Below are positions 17,191 to 26,315 of a stretch of 64,000 nucleotides of DNA, in pieces. The stretch comes from Armatimonadetes bacterium Uphvl-Ar1 (GTDB taxonomy: Bacteria > Armatimonadota > Fimbriimonadia > Fimbriimonadales > Fimbriimonadaceae). The notes under the pieces are model-generated. The model saw only the letters and a program-made list of their open reading frames with translations, had not been told where the DNA came from and ran no database searches. The stretch's first letter is position 1. The number at the start of each line of letters is the position of its first letter. The position numbers were made by a program, and so were the translations under genes. The stretch lies in NCBI GenBank assembly GCA_002162075.1, contig CP021423.1:1116001-1180000 (forward strand). The letters run 5' to 3'.

Positions 17191-17601
17191 TCAAATGCCC
17201 AACGCTTTGAGGATAACGCGCTTCCGCCGCTGACCATCGAACTCAGCATAGAAAATCTGTTGCCATGGGCCAAGATCCAACTCGCCATTTGTGATTGGGA
17301 TGGTTACCTGGTGATGCATGATCAAGTTCTTGAGATGCGCTTCGCCGTTATCCTCGCCGGTTCTGTGATGCTCATAGTCTTTTCGTGGGGCCAAGTTGTT
17401 CAGCCAGCGATGAATATCTTTGATGAGTCCGCTTTCCCAGTCATTTACATAAACGGCGGCTGTAATATGCATCGCCGAAACAAGGACAAACCCTTCCTGA
17501 ATCCCGGATTCGTACACAAATTGTGCGACTTCATCGGTGATTCGAACAAATTCTTCCCGATTTGTTGTTTCAAACCAGAGATAGTCAGTGTGGGCTTTCA
17601 T
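17191..17601 (-). CDS. YjbQ/UPF0047 family protein
   Basis: This small beta-barrel family is linked to secondary thiamine-phosphate synthase activity in E. coli. Visible motifs: [20 protein letters not shown] and [20 protein letters not shown] with the conserved His cluster, then [18 protein letters not shown]. Length 136 residues is typical. The ATG at 17601 is 8 bases after TAGACT (17615-17610), a leaderless arrangement; a GTG one codon upstream is less likely. Confidence 0.93.
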   Translation of the reverse strand: MKAHTDYLWFETTNREEFVRITDEVAQFVYESGIQEGFVLVSAMHITAAVYVNDWESGLIKDIHRWLNNLAPRKDYEHHRTGEDNGEAHLKNLIMHHQVTIPITNGELDLGPWQQIFYAEFDGQRRKRVILKALGI

Positions 17602-17640
17602 CACGTTCTAGTCTAGCGTGTTGGGTAAAAGGAGAGCATC

Positions 17641-19098
17641 ATGTTCTCTTCCGTCGAGCACTCCAACCATCCGCACCCTGAAGCCGTTGTTCATTTTCTA
17701 TTCACCGACAAAGATGCCCCGCTCTCACTCAGCATTGAGGCGAATAGTGCTGCAAACCGTCCCGAGTTCAAGTCCAAGCCCGGACAGATTGCCCAGGCAT
17801 TCCCTCCCAGCGGGCCCCGAGAAATCATTGTCGGGCTCGGTGATTCTTCAAAACTAAAAGTTGAAACAGTGCGCAAAGCTGCGATCAAGCTCGCGCAGCA
17901 CATTGATAACTGCCAACTTGAAGTTATTCACTTTGCCGAGAATTCAATCCTCAATGAAATTCAGTTTGGGCAAGCTATCGGAATTGGATTCCAGTTGGCT
18001 TCATATAACCCCCGGCAAATGCCAGGCTCGCGCACTGAGCCAGAGCCAGAAGTAAGCCTTCAAATCAAAGCTCTTTCCGAGCAATTTGATAAAGGATTAG
18101 CCCGCGGAATTGGGCTCGGAAGTGCCGTCAATTTCACTCGGAGATTGGTGAATACGCCGCCTAATATCGCAAATCCTCTTTGGATAGCTGACCAAGCCCT
18201 CGAACTGTCATCCCGTTGCCCGGGTTTGAGTGTGAGAGTGATCCAGGGCCAAGAACTTGAGGAAGAATGGCTCATCGGGCACATCAATGTTGGCCGGGCA
18301 AGTAGCAATCCGCCCTGCATGACCCGAATCGAATGGAATCCCAATCCTTCGGCGAACCAAAAGCCCATCGTTTTGGTTGGGAAGACGATCACGTACGACA
18401 CCGGTGGGCTTTCCATCAAATCGAAAACCGGAATGCCGGGCATGAAGCACGATAAGGCAGGTGGTTGCGCAGTCCTTGGCGTTATGCAAGCGGTTTCCGA
18501 AGTCATCAAGCCGAATTTCCCCGTTGTGGCCCTTCTCACCGCCGCCGAAAACAGTATTGATGCAACGGCGTACCGACCGGATGATGTCATAACCTACCGC
18601 AACGGCGTAACTGTGGAAGTAACCAACACCGATGCTGAGGGTCGTCTTGTTTTGGCGGATGGTCTTTGCTGGGCTTGCGAGATTGAGAACCCGGTGTGCG
18701 TCGTCGACATCGCAACTTTAACTGGCGGAGTCGTCACGGCTCTCGGAGCCGAGTTTGCCGGTTTATTCACCGAGAATCAGCATCTTCTGACCGAAATCAA
18801 AACTGCGGGTGAACTTTCCGGAGAAGAAGTTTGGCAACTCCCATTAACCGACGGATTCCGAGACATGATGAAAGGATCTGTCTCGGATATCGTCAACAGC
18901 GTTCCGGGAGGCAAGGGCCACGCAAGCCAAGGCGCGGCATTTCTCAGTTGCTTTGTAACGCCAGATGTGCCTTTTGCCCATATTGATATGGCGGGACTGT
19001 CACATACACGCGGTGATGAATTCCCGGTTGATGGCCCGAGTGGGTGGGGCGTTCGGCTTTTGGCCCAGTTTCTGACGGCAAGATCGGAGAACAATTAA
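17641..19098 (+). CDS. pepA: Leucyl aminopeptidase (M17)
   Basis: PepA removes N-terminal residues from peptides with two metal ions. The metal-binding and catalytic blocks are YDTGGLSIKSKTGMPGMKHD, followed by NTDAEGRLVLADGL, the M17 signature. The N-terminal domain is about 160 residues. Length 485 is normal. An AGGAGA ribosome binding site stands 6 bases before the ATG. yajQ follows 8 bases after the stop, probably co-transcribed. Confidence 0.95.
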   Translation: MFSSVEHSNHPHPEAVVHFLFTDKDAPLSLSIEANSAANRPEFKSKPGQIAQAFPPSGPREIIVGLGDSSKLKVETVRKAAIKLAQHIDNCQLEVIHFAENSILNEIQFGQAIGIGFQLASYNPRQMPGSRTEPEPEVSLQIKALSEQFDKGLARGIGLGSAVNFTRRLVNTPPNIANPLWIADQALELSSRCPGLSVRVIQGQELEEEWLIGHINVGRASSNPPCMTRIEWNPNPSANQKPIVLVGKTITYDTGGLSIKSKTGMPGMKHDKAGGCAVLGVMQAVSEVIKPNFPVVALLTAAENSIDATAYRPDDVITYRNGVTVEVTNTDAEGRLVLADGLCWACEIENPVCVVDIATLTGGVVTALGAEFAGLFTENQHLLTEIKTAGELSGEEVWQLPLTDGFRDMMKGSVSDIVNSVPGGKGHASQGAAFLSCFVTPDVPFAHIDMAGLSHTRGDEFPVDGPSGWGVRLLAQFLTARSENN

Positions 19099-19106
19099 GA
19101 AGCACT

Positions 19107-19598
19107 ATGGCCACCGAATTTTCATTTGACATCGTGAGTGAAGTAGACCGCATGGAAGTGAAGAACGCCTTCAACCAGGCGGTCAAGGAACTTTCCAACC
19201 GGTATGACTTTAAGGGCTCGCCCGCATCCATCGAGGAGTCCGACAAGGACATTGTTATCGCCGCCGAAGACGAATTCCGCCTAACTCAGGTTCGAGACAT
19301 CTTGTTTAGCAAGCTCATCAAGCGAGAAATCAGCGCTAAGATGATGACCTACGGCGACATTGAGCCGGCCAAAGGCACAACGGTCAAGCAGACGATCAAA
19401 TTCCGCGAAGGATTGGAAACGGACGAAGCGAAGGCCCTGAACAAGCAAATCAAGGACGAAAAATTCAAAGTGAATTCTCAAGTTCAAAACAATCAGGTGC
19501 GAATCACGGGGAAAAGTAAGGATGATCTGCAAAAAGTGATGCAATTCGTCAAGGCCCTTGACCTCCCTTACACCGTCAAATTCACAAACTATCGCTGA
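19107..19598 (+). CDS. yajQ: YajQ-family nucleotide-binding protein
   Basis: YajQ proteins have two ferredoxin-like domains; some bind nucleotides or cyclic di-GMP. The start MATEFSFDIVSEVDRMEVKN and the end DLQKVMQFVKALDLPYTVKF are family signatures, and the 163-residue length matches. I chose the ATG at 19107; an upstream in-frame start at 19044 would lie within pepA and add residues foreign to the family. Confidence 0.95.
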   Translation: MATEFSFDIVSEVDRMEVKNAFNQAVKELSNRYDFKGSPASIEESDKDIVIAAEDEFRLTQVRDILFSKLIKREISAKMMTYGDIEPAKGTTVKQTIKFREGLETDEAKALNKQIKDEKFKVNSQVQNNQVRITGKSKDDLQKVMQFVKALDLPYTVKFTNYR

Positions 19599-19603
19599 TT
19601 TGC

Positions 19604-19673
19604 CCTACCCCATCGGCCCAAACCTAGTGAACATTCCACAAGGGAGTGGAAAGTTGCGGAAGGATGGGGTAGG
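19604..19673 (+). terminator. Branched terminator-like structure after yajQ
   Basis: An 11-bp perfect outer stem (CCTACCCCATC at 19604-19614 with GATGGGGTAGG at 19663-19673) encloses a second hairpin (TTCCAC at 19634-19639 with GTGGAA at 19646-19651). ATTTTGTTT follows the outer stem. It is larger than an ordinary terminator, and a leader for the downstream receiver gene is an alternative. Confidence 0.6.
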
Positions 19674-19712
19674 ATTTTGTTTGCTCTGAGAGATGAGCTT
19701 GGTGACGACTCT

Positions 19713-20120
19713 ATGCCTCCGATGAAGATTTTGGTCTGCGACGACGAACGACACATTGTGCGGTTGATTCAGGTGAACCTGGAACGCGAAGGATTTACGG
19801 TCGTGACGGCCTACGACGGAAAAGAAGGACTTGAGAAAGTTCAATCTGAAAAGCCTGACATGCTCGTTCTCGACGTCATGATGCCGTACATGGATGGCTT
19901 TGAAGTCCTGAAGGCTTTGCGCCGCGATTCTTCAACCGAAGGTCTTCCCGTCATCATGTTGACGGCAAAAGCACAAGATAAGGACGTATTCGAGGGGTAT
20001 AGCTATGGAGCGGATATGTATCTCACCAAGCCATTCAACCCGCGAGAGCTGATCAGCTTCGTCAAGCGGATCGCTGCAGGTGGAAGCGGAAGCGATTCCG
20101 GTAGCCGCTACGACCTCTAA
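19713..20120 (+). CDS. Single-domain response regulator (receiver only)
   Basis: A stand-alone REC domain of about 130 residues with the acidic pair DDE, the phosphorylatable Asp in VLDVMMPYMDG, the Thr in MLTAKAQD and Lys in YLTKPFNP. There is no output domain, only a Gly/Ser tail, so it may act like CheY or Spo0F by protein contact. No histidine kinase is adjacent. ATG 19713 (MPPMKILVCDD) and ATG 19722 are both possible starts; a TTG further upstream overlaps the terminator region. Confidence 0.93.
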   Translation: MPPMKILVCDDERHIVRLIQVNLEREGFTVVTAYDGKEGLEKVQSEKPDMLVLDVMMPYMDGFEVLKALRRDSSTEGLPVIMLTAKAQDKDVFEGYSYGADMYLTKPFNPRELISFVKRIAAGGSGSDSGSRYDL

Positions 20121-20136
20121 GTCGACCAGCCGAGAT

Positions 20137-20179
20137 AACAGTTTTGCCAGTTCGTTCGCGAACTGGCAAAACTGTTTTT
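20137..20179 (+). terminator. Rho-independent terminator of the response regulator
   Basis: A perfect 18-bp stem (20137-20154 with 20159-20176) closes on a TTCG tetraloop and runs into a T tract. It begins 16 bases after the stop codon. The long stem makes it one of the strongest terminators in the window. Confidence 0.92.
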
Positions 20180-20236
20180 AGAACCCATTCATTTGGCACA
20201 AACTGTGCAAACCTGGTACAAACAAGACCACACACC

Positions 20237-20623
20237 ATGTTCGTTTACCTCCTCCAGACTCTGCCGGAATCTCAGGCGACAATGATCAACATCGCTTCTG
20301 CACTGTTCAAGAGCCTTGGTCGGTTGACGCCCCTTGCTTTTACACTACTTCCCTCTTTGATCGCGGTCATTCTTTACTTCACCCTTCGACGGATGAAAGC
20401 CACCCATCTCAACTGGGTTCCTTATCTTCCATTGGTGATTGGGGTCATTCTGGGAATTTTTGGATGGATTGCCATCAGTAGCAGTCTTTACGTCCAAATG
20501 GAATCAATCGGACAACGCTCCTTTTTGATCTACCGGGCGGTATTGATTGCCCCAATTCTTACGGCAATCGGACTCTTCCTACTCTCCAAATTTGGCGACG
20601 GTCGGATGGATTCGAACCTGTAG
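20237..20623 (+). CDS. Small hydrophobic membrane protein, unknown
   Basis: The ATG at 20237 gives 128 residues with three predicted membrane helices (around TPLAFTLLPSLIAVILYF, VPYLPLVIGVILGIFGWIAI and LIYRAVLIAPILTAIGLFLL). No ribosome binding site precedes it; ATG 20282 (MINIASALF) is another option. I recognise no family. It lies alone between a terminator and the lacI promoter. Confidence 0.65.
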   Translation: MFVYLLQTLPESQATMINIASALFKSLGRLTPLAFTLLPSLIAVILYFTLRRMKATHLNWVPYLPLVIGVILGIFGWIAISSSLYVQMESIGQRSFLIYRAVLIAPILTAIGLFLLSKFGDGRMDSNL

Positions 20624-20695
20624 AGCACAATCTTGGAATAATTCTCAAAATTATTCACACATTTTGGCACGAGTTGTGTTACTATACAAATCGAA

Positions 20696-20715
20696 CCGTG
20701 GATACGTATTCACGG
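20696..20715. promoter_or_regulatory. Palindromic operator upstream of lacI-type gene
   Basis: CCGTGGATACGTATTCACGG is an 18-of-20 palindrome centred on a CG step, the form expected for LacI-family operators. It ends 25 bases before the regulator's ATG and lies just after a TATACA -10-like element (20683-20688), placing it to block transcription. Autoregulation of the regulator-amylase operon is inferred. Confidence 0.65.
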
Positions 20716-20740
20716 ACACATCGGAGTCGATGAAAGACCA

Positions 20741-21760
20741 ATGAGGGTCACGCAGCAAGATATCGCCCGCATGGCAGAAGTCAGCCAGGCAACCGTGAGC
20801 AGAGTGCTCGCGGGGGACGCTCGCGTCGAACCCGTTACTCGCGATCGAGTTCTTAGCGTCATGGAAGAGGCGAATTACCGCCCCGACGTTCGAGCCCAGT
20901 CGTTGCGGCGAAAACGAACTCAACTTATCGGGATTGTTTTGAAAAGGGAGCGCAACGATGTTGCTGACGATCCCTTTGTCTCCGCCTTGGTCACAGAAAT
21001 CACCCAAAGTCTTTCAAGCACGAATTACCATCTCTGCTTTGATATCGCCCACTCATCCAATCACCAAAGTCAGGTCTATGATGAAATGTTGCGGAGCCGC
21101 CGAGTTGATGGGCTTCTCCTCGTTGAGCCAGAAGCAGAAGACCTTCGATTAATCCGCCTCAGCAAAGATCAGTTTCCTTTCGTCGTTATTGGTAACCCCC
21201 GAGTAGCCGCTTGGCACAGTGTAGATAACGACAACGTGCTCGCCGCCCGAATGGCAACGCTTCATCTTCTCGAAGCTGGGCATCAAAAAATTACATTCAT
21301 GGCCGGCCCGAAGGGTATCGGCGTGACCGATGACCGGATCACTGGCTACGAAATGGCCATGCGTGAGCAAGGTTTGACTCCAAAAGTTGTTCACTCTGAT
21401 TTTGGACATGAGGCCGCTTATTGCCGAATGGTTGACCTGATTGAGGCGAAGCAAGTCCCCGACGCACTTTTAGTAATGGACGACTTCATGGCTACCGGGG
21501 TGCTGAAAGCGGCGATGCAGAATAGCATTTCTATTCCTGGAGACCTGGCCCTCGCAAGCTTTAACGACTCTACAATTTGCCAACTGCTCCCCCACGGACT
21601 CACCTCCGTGAACATGAACCTGCCCATTCTCGTCAGACAGGCAGTTCACAAATTGATCCAACTCGTTGAAACCCCGGAAAAAGTCGAGCCCAGCCGCTAC
21701 GTTGTCCCGTGCGAGCTGGTTGTCCGAGGTTCATCGCGCCGAGGTGCTTCGCCCAAATGA
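20741..21760 (+). CDS. LacI-family transcriptional regulator
   Basis: The N-terminal helix-turn-helix (QQDIARMAEVSQATVSRVL) and hinge (YRPDVRAQSLRR) are followed by a periplasmic-binding-protein-like sensor domain (GIVLKRERN..., DGLLLVEPEAED, PDALLVMDDFMATGVL). Length 339 is typical. The stop overlaps the start of an alpha-amylase gene (ATGA at 21757), so it probably controls starch or maltodextrin use with an oligosaccharide effector. The operator at 20696 suggests it also represses itself. Confidence 0.94.
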   Translation: MRVTQQDIARMAEVSQATVSRVLAGDARVEPVTRDRVLSVMEEANYRPDVRAQSLRRKRTQLIGIVLKRERNDVADDPFVSALVTEITQSLSSTNYHLCFDIAHSSNHQSQVYDEMLRSRRVDGLLLVEPEAEDLRLIRLSKDQFPFVVIGNPRVAAWHSVDNDNVLAARMATLHLLEAGHQKITFMAGPKGIGVTDDRITGYEMAMREQGLTPKVVHSDFGHEAAYCRMVDLIEAKQVPDALLVMDDFMATGVLKAAMQNSISIPGDLALASFNDSTICQLLPHGLTSVNMNLPILVRQAVHKLIQLVETPEKVEPSRYVVPCELVVRGSSRRGASPK

Positions 21761-23856
21761 TCACTTCTATTCTTTCAATTGCGCTGTCGCAACAAATTTT
21801 CGTTCCGTATGAATTCGTATTCACGCATGCTCAAGCAAACACAGTTACGGTCGCCGGAACATTTAACAATTGGAACAAAACCGCTCATCCTCTCAAGCGG
21901 GATGCGGATGGCTCAACTTGGCGCATAACAATTGATGTTCCCGCTGGCGATCACCAATACAAATTCGTCATAAATGACACCGATTGGGTTGCCGACCCAA
22001 ACGGAAACAACCGAGACGACGGTTACGGAAATATCAATACGTTTGTCACGATCAAACCAACATCATTTGCCCAGCCTGCTCTCCTTGGCGATGGTCTCAT
22101 CACGGATTCAGCCCTGATTTTTGAACCGACTCGCAAGTTCGTCGCTTACGACAAACAAAAGAACTCAGTCCGATTGATTTTCAAAACTCGGAAGGGTGAT
22201 GTTCAGCAAGTAACTGCTTCGTTTCGGGGCCAAACAGCACAACTCAAACGCGTTGCGAGCAATGCGCTGTTCGATATCCATGTCGGTTCAATTGCTTCAA
22301 ACACGGCCGGAGAGCAGTTGCAATTCAGAGCCCAAGATGGGGCGAAAACAGTTGACATCAACTTCAAACTTGACGAGGCCACTTTGAACTCATTCTCCGA
22401 ATTTGGCGTCCCTGCTTGGACTAAAGGGGCCGTGTTCTATCAAATATTCCCCGAGCGTTTCGCTAACGGAAGCAAAGCGAACGACCCGGCAAACGTTCAA
22501 CCCTGGGATACAAAGCCTACATATTCCAACTTCCTCGGCGGTGACCTCGCTGGAGTTCAAAAGAATATTCCCTATTTGGCTGACCTCGGAATTACAGGAA
22601 TCTATTTCAATCCAATATTTCAAGGACCAGCAAACCACGGCTACGAAACAACCGATTTCAAACTTATCGATCCTCGATTTGGAACTAATGAGGAATTCGC
22701 CCAGCTCACTCGCGATCTGAAAGCCAAAGGCATTGCAACCGTTCTGGATGGTGTGTTCAACCACACTTCAACGGATTTTGCGGCTTTCAAGGAGATCGTC
22801 CAGAAAAATGAACAAGCCAAAACTCTCAATTGGTACACGATCAAGAGTTTTCCGGTTGTACGAAAGCAGAATCCGCCGTACGAAGCCTGGGCGGGATTTG
22901 AGTCCATGCCTAAGCTCAATGTCATGAATCCAGAAGTTCGTGACTACGTATTCTCAGTCTTGGATTTTTGGAACACAAATGCCGAAGTCGCAGGTTGGCG
23001 GCTCGATGTTGCCAATGAAGTTCCTGAGCCGTTTTGGCGTGAGTTCCGCACTCACCTTAAGACCATCAACCCGGAAGCCTGGATCATTGGCGAAAATTGG
23101 ACAGACAGCTCTCAGTGGCTGAAAGGAGATCAATGGGATTCGGCGATGAACTATCCGTTCCGTGGAGCCGTTCTAGATCATATCGCTCTTGGAAAATCTT
23201 CCGCTACCGCATTTTCTGATGCTCTGATGGCGAGTTACCTGATGTATTCCCCGCAGGTTTCGGCAAACATGCTGAATTCGATCAGTACTCACGATGTTCC
23301 CCGGTTCAAAACCCTCGCCGGGAATGACTCCATGCTTGCCAACATGGGTCTCGTAGCCTTGTTCTCCTGGCCTGGTGTCCCCTGCCTTTATTACGGCGAA
23401 GAACTTGGCATGGAAGGCGGAGTTGACCCAGACAACCGACGTGGAATGCGCTGGGAACTTGCCAACGAACGCAACACGACCCTCGCGCTGACCAAGCGGC
23501 TGATTGAAGCTCGCCGCGCATCCGCCGCACTCCATAGCGGCATTCCCGTCGTCCTCGCAACGGACGACAAGAAACAGATTTCTGCGTTTGCTCGTGTAGC
23601 AGATGCGGATGTGGCAATCGTTGCCTTCAATCGTTCGGCTCAAACTCAAACAATTGACTTGAGCTTTGGCGAACTGGAGCAAAAGTTGCCGAAATCGCTG
23701 GTTGATGTCGTTTCCGGAAAGGCTCTTCGCTTTTCCGGAGACGCTCGCCTCCGGCTCCAAATTCCGGCCAAAACCGCCATTTTGGCGATTGACCCGGAGT
23801 GTATTGAACCGAATACGGCTCAACGCAATCCAAACCCAATGGTGATTCAAAAATGA
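21757..23856 (+). CDS. Secreted GH13 alpha-amylase / neopullulanase-like enzyme
   Basis: This protein of about 700 residues begins with a short hydrophobic signal ([15 protein letters not shown]) and a CBM48-like domain ([17 protein letters not shown]...YKFVIND), then a second beta domain and the GH13 barrel. Catalytic residues are the Asp in [10 protein letters not shown] (nucleophile), Glu in WIIGENWTD (acid/base) and Asp in [18 protein letters not shown] and [16 protein letters not shown] are further GH13 blocks. It likely hydrolyses starch, pullulan or cyclodextrins outside the cytoplasm. It is coupled to the LacI gene before it and to a prepilin-like gene after it. Confidence 0.92.
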   Translation: MITSILSIALSQQIFVPYEFVFTHAQANTVTVAGTFNNWNKTAHPLKRDADGSTWRITIDVPAGDHQYKFVINDTDWVADPNGNNRDDGYGNINTFVTIKPTSFAQPALLGDGLITDSALIFEPTRKFVAYDKQKNSVRLIFKTRKGDVQQVTASFRGQTAQLKRVASNALFDIHVGSIASNTAGEQLQFRAQDGAKTVDINFKLDEATLNSFSEFGVPAWTKGAVFYQIFPERFANGSKANDPANVQPWDTKPTYSNFLGGDLAGVQKNIPYLADLGITGIYFNPIFQGPANHGYETTDFKLIDPRFGTNEEFAQLTRDLKAKGIATVLDGVFNHTSTDFAAFKEIVQKNEQAKTLNWYTIKSFPVVRKQNPPYEAWAGFESMPKLNVMNPEVRDYVFSVLDFWNTNAEVAGWRLDVANEVPEPFWREFRTHLKTINPEAWIIGENWTDSSQWLKGDQWDSAMNYPFRGAVLDHIALGKSSATAFSDALMASYLMYSPQVSANMLNSISTHDVPRFKTLAGNDSMLANMGLVALFSWPGVPCLYYGEELGMEGGVDPDNRRGMRWELANERNTTLALTKRLIEARRASAALHSGIPVVLATDDKKQISAFARVADADVAIVAFNRSAQTQTIDLSFGELEQKLPKSLVDVVSGKALRFSGDARLRLQIPAKTAILAIDPECIEPNTAQRNPNPMVIQK

Positions 23857-24725
23857 AGCGAAATGCATTCACACTTATCGAACTGCTCGTCGTGATCGCG
23901 ATCATCGCGATCCTCGCGGCAATCCTCTTCCCTGTCTTCGCGCAAGCTAAAACAGCTGCCAAGAAGACTCAAGACCTGTCAAACGCTAAGCAAATTGGCA
24001 CCGCCACTCAGCTCTACATGGCAGATTATGACGACAATACTCCCCAGTACCTCTGGCCGGAGTTCTATACAGTTGCAGCGCGTGTCAACGTTTATGCGAA
24101 GAACAAGGATATTTGGCGAAGCAATAGCTCACGATTCAAGGAAGGATCGTACAACTTTAAGCAAGGTAAGAATCCGTTCGCAGGTGCTGCTCCTGGATTC
24201 ATTACAAACCCAAATACCGGTTGTGGCTCACTTGGGCCCTCGTCACGAGGTCCGGCGAACTACTACGATGACATCTACTTCCCGCTTGACTTTGCATGGA
24301 ACGATTCCGTCGGTATTGCTGCATTCGAGTCCGGAATCACTTGCCAAGGCGCATGGTGGGGTCCGACAGCAAACGCAGGTGTTGACAATGGAATGAGCGG
24401 CACCGCTGGCAAGGTCACCGATGTTGCGAAAGTGGTTGTCTGGAGCACCTTCCCGAGCATTGGTACGCAGTGGCCAGGCGGATGCGTTGATGGTACATGC
24501 GACAACGGAGCAAGCATCGGTAGCCCGACTGCTAGCTTCTGGGGTTCCAACTACAAAGGACTCTATTCCGAAGGGACAAACTTGACCTACTTTGACTCAC
24601 ACGCAAAGTTCAGCAAGTTCACCCAACTGCACCCCTGTAAGCGAGAAACTTGTACAGACACCAATGGTCTCCGAACCGACTACAAAGCATGGGGCTTTAG
24701 CTGGGCTAGCCCGTCCGTCCAGTAA
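23853..24725 (+). CDS. Prepilin-type pseudopilin (DUF1559-like)
   Basis: A class III prepilin start [19 protein letters not shown], with Phe+1 and Glu+5, is followed by the spine segment FPVFAQAK and about 250 residues of globular domain rich in Gly, Trp and Cys. Near the C-terminus [12 protein letters not shown] resembles the H-x-DG region of DUF1559 proteins. Such proteins are abundant in Planctomycetes and Armatimonadota; the function is unknown, with surface pseudopilus or secretion proposed. Its ATG overlaps the amylase stop (ATGA), so the two are made together. Confidence 0.88.
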   Translation: MKRNAFTLIELLVVIAIIAILAAILFPVFAQAKTAAKKTQDLSNAKQIGTATQLYMADYDDNTPQYLWPEFYTVAARVNVYAKNKDIWRSNSSRFKEGSYNFKQGKNPFAGAAPGFITNPNTGCGSLGPSSRGPANYYDDIYFPLDFAWNDSVGIAAFESGITCQGAWWGPTANAGVDNGMSGTAGKVTDVAKVVVWSTFPSIGTQWPGGCVDGTCDNGASIGSPTASFWGSNYKGLYSEGTNLTYFDSHAKFSKFTQLHPCKRETCTDTNGLRTDYKAWGFSWASPSVQ

Positions 24726-24735
24726 GTTAAAAGTT

Positions 24736-24762
24736 GCGTGGTCGTTTCTATAGCGACCACGC
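24736..24762. terminator. Hairpin after the prepilin gene
   Basis: GCGTGGTCG (24736-24744) pairs with CGACCACGC (24754-24762) around a 9-base loop. There is no T tract on the plus strand, so it may only weaken transcription or protect the 3' end before the lipoprotein gene that starts 15 bases later. Confidence 0.4.
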
Positions 24763-24776
24763 CCACCATCATTCAA

Positions 24777-25034
24777 ATGAACAAAATTCTCCTCACCACT
24801 CTGGCATTGATCAGTATGAGTGCAATCATTGGTTGCAACGAACCTCCTTCGGAGGCTTATTCGGCGACTGACAAAATAAAAGCACTGCCCCCCGAAGAGC
24901 AGTTTGACCTCATCAAAGACAATCCGGGACTCAATCTTCCGATGAAAGAACGTGCAATTCAAGCACTCAAAACAACGGAAGAGCAAAAACAAAAATGGCT
25001 TGAAGAAGTCCGCTCGCAAAGCGGTCAGCGGTAA
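24777..25034 (+). CDS. Small lipoprotein, unknown
   Basis: The ATG at 24777 gives an 85-residue protein with a lipoprotein signal (MNKILLTTLALISMSAIIGC), lipid-modified Cys at the lipobox IIGC, followed by a soluble helical region with charged repeats (PPEEQFDLIKDNPGLNLPMKERAIQALK). I recognise no family. A GTG at 24738 in the same frame lies in the hairpin and is unlikely. A strong terminator follows. Confidence 0.75.
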   Translation: MNKILLTTLALISMSAIIGCNEPPSEAYSATDKIKALPPEEQFDLIKDNPGLNLPMKERAIQALKTTEEQKQKWLEEVRSQSGQR

Positions 25035-25044
25035 TCTCAAATTG

Positions 25045-25086
25045 TCCCCTTCTTGCGGGCATTCCACGCACGAAGGGGAATTTTTT
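25045..25086 (+). terminator. Rho-independent terminator
   Basis: TCCCCTTC pairs with GAAGGGGA across an inner TGCG/CGCA stem with one mismatch, followed by six T residues. It ends the amylase-prepilin-lipoprotein transcript. Confidence 0.9.
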
Positions 25087-25113
25087 GTCAACTCATGCCG
25101 TACAATGGAATTC

Positions 25114-26052
25114 ATGGCCACCGTAGTCGAAGCTGACTTTACGCCCGGAATCGGGATGACCACCACCCAGGCACCGTTCATAGAAGAAGCTAAGCGCCAG
25201 GGCGAACTCTATATTGTCCAACCGTACACCCTCTATTCCGAAGAAAACCACGACACTTGGCGGCGGCTCTACGACCGAATGCTTCCGCAATGGGAAAAGT
25301 ACGCCAACGAACATTTTCTCGCCGGCATCGCCAATCTGTGCCTTGATCCTAACCGAGTTCCCCTCCTTGACGACGTCAACAAGTTCTTGAATCCATTGAC
25401 GGGGTTCCGGGCGAAGCCCGTGAGCGGATACGTCCCCGCATTTCAGTTCTTTGATTGCCTGCGGAACCGCGACTTCCCCACCACGATCACGATGCGGATG
25501 GCCTCCAAGCTGGACTACCTGCCCGAGCCGGATATTTTCCATGACATCGCGGGCCATGTTCCGATGCACACGGATAAAGCATTTGCCGACACTCTGGTGC
25601 GATTTGGCGAATGCGCGCATACCGCCGCAATCATCGCCAAAGAAATCAAAGACCCCGACGAACAAGTCAGGAAACTCGCAAGCATCATCAAAGCCATGGC
25701 GAGGTTCTTCTGGTTCACCATCGAATTTGGATTAATGAACGACCGCGCCACCGGAACGATCAAAGCGTACGGAAGTGGACTTCTCAGCAGCTACGGCGAG
25801 CTGGAATACAGCATCAAATCACCCGATGTTCAGCGGTATCCCGTGCAGCTCGAATGGATAGTGAATCAGTACTTCGAGATTGATCATTATCAACCCCTAC
25901 TTTACGTGGTGGACAGCTTTGACCACCTTTTTTCGCTGGTCGATGAACTCGAAATCTGGATGAAAGAGGGCAAGCTCGACAACGTTGCGCCGGGTGAACC
26001 ACTCGTCAACGACGAAGATTTGCGGAGTTTCCTCGAAGCTCAAGTGGATTAG
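25114..26052 (+). CDS. phhA: Phenylalanine 4-hydroxylase
   Basis: This is a catalytic-domain-only aromatic amino acid hydroxylase converting Phe to Tyr with tetrahydropterin and iron. The iron ligands are the two His of HDIAGH (residues 143 and 148) and the Glu of RFGECAH. The 312-residue length fits bacterial enzymes of this larger type. ATG 25114 lies 7 bases after TACAAT (25101-25106), suggesting a leaderless transcript; ATG 25105 is in frame but overlaps that -10. The 3' end overlaps the convergent gene by 4 bases. Confidence 0.94.
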   Translation: MATVVEADFTPGIGMTTTQAPFIEEAKRQGELYIVQPYTLYSEENHDTWRRLYDRMLPQWEKYANEHFLAGIANLCLDPNRVPLLDDVNKFLNPLTGFRAKPVSGYVPAFQFFDCLRNRDFPTTITMRMASKLDYLPEPDIFHDIAGHVPMHTDKAFADTLVRFGECAHTAAIIAKEIKDPDEQVRKLASIIKAMARFFWFTIEFGLMNDRATGTIKAYGSGLLSSYGELEYSIKSPDVQRYPVQLEWIVNQYFEIDHYQPLLYVVDSFDHLFSLVDELEIWMKEGKLDNVAPGEPLVNDEDLRSFLEAQVD

Positions 26053-26315
26053 TGCTTGTTGAATTCGGGTGGAGTCAGCCTGTCCGCAACTTGGACGGGC
26101 TTTTCGCCCATTTCCACTTGGAGCATAAGGTCGTGGACGGCACCGCGCAATTCTTGTACTTCGTACCTCAAAGCGTTGATTTCTTCGTTATTTTGAGGAG
26201 TGACCTTGTGTCGGGCCTCCACCATTTTGCGCATGTTGGTGATTCCAACTGAGAACAGAGTGATCATCGTGATGGCACCAAAGACAATGAAGGCGATTTG
26301 TGCATCAGGATCCAT
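26049..26315 (-). CDS. Small membrane-anchored coiled-coil protein
   Basis: The 88-residue protein has one N-terminal membrane helix (DAQIAFIVFGAITMITLFSV) followed by a basic junction and a coiled coil (EEINALRYEVQELRGAVHDLMLQVEM). The ATG at 26315 is preceded by GAGGAG. The layout resembles PspB but I do not claim homology. It shares topology and the ALRYEV motif with the preceding gene, which it overlaps by 11 bases, so the two look like diverged paralogues in one operon. Confidence 0.75.
   Translation of the reverse strand: MDPDAQIAFIVFGAITMITLFSVGITNMRKMVEARHKVTPQNNEEINALRYEVQELRGAVHDLMLQVEMGEKPVQVADRLTPPEFNKH

Noticed and set aside
24952-25113. N-terminal extension of phenylalanine hydroxylase
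   Set aside because: The upstream in-frame sequence overlaps the lipoprotein gene and a strong terminator and is lysine-rich junk; family similarity begins after ATG 25114.
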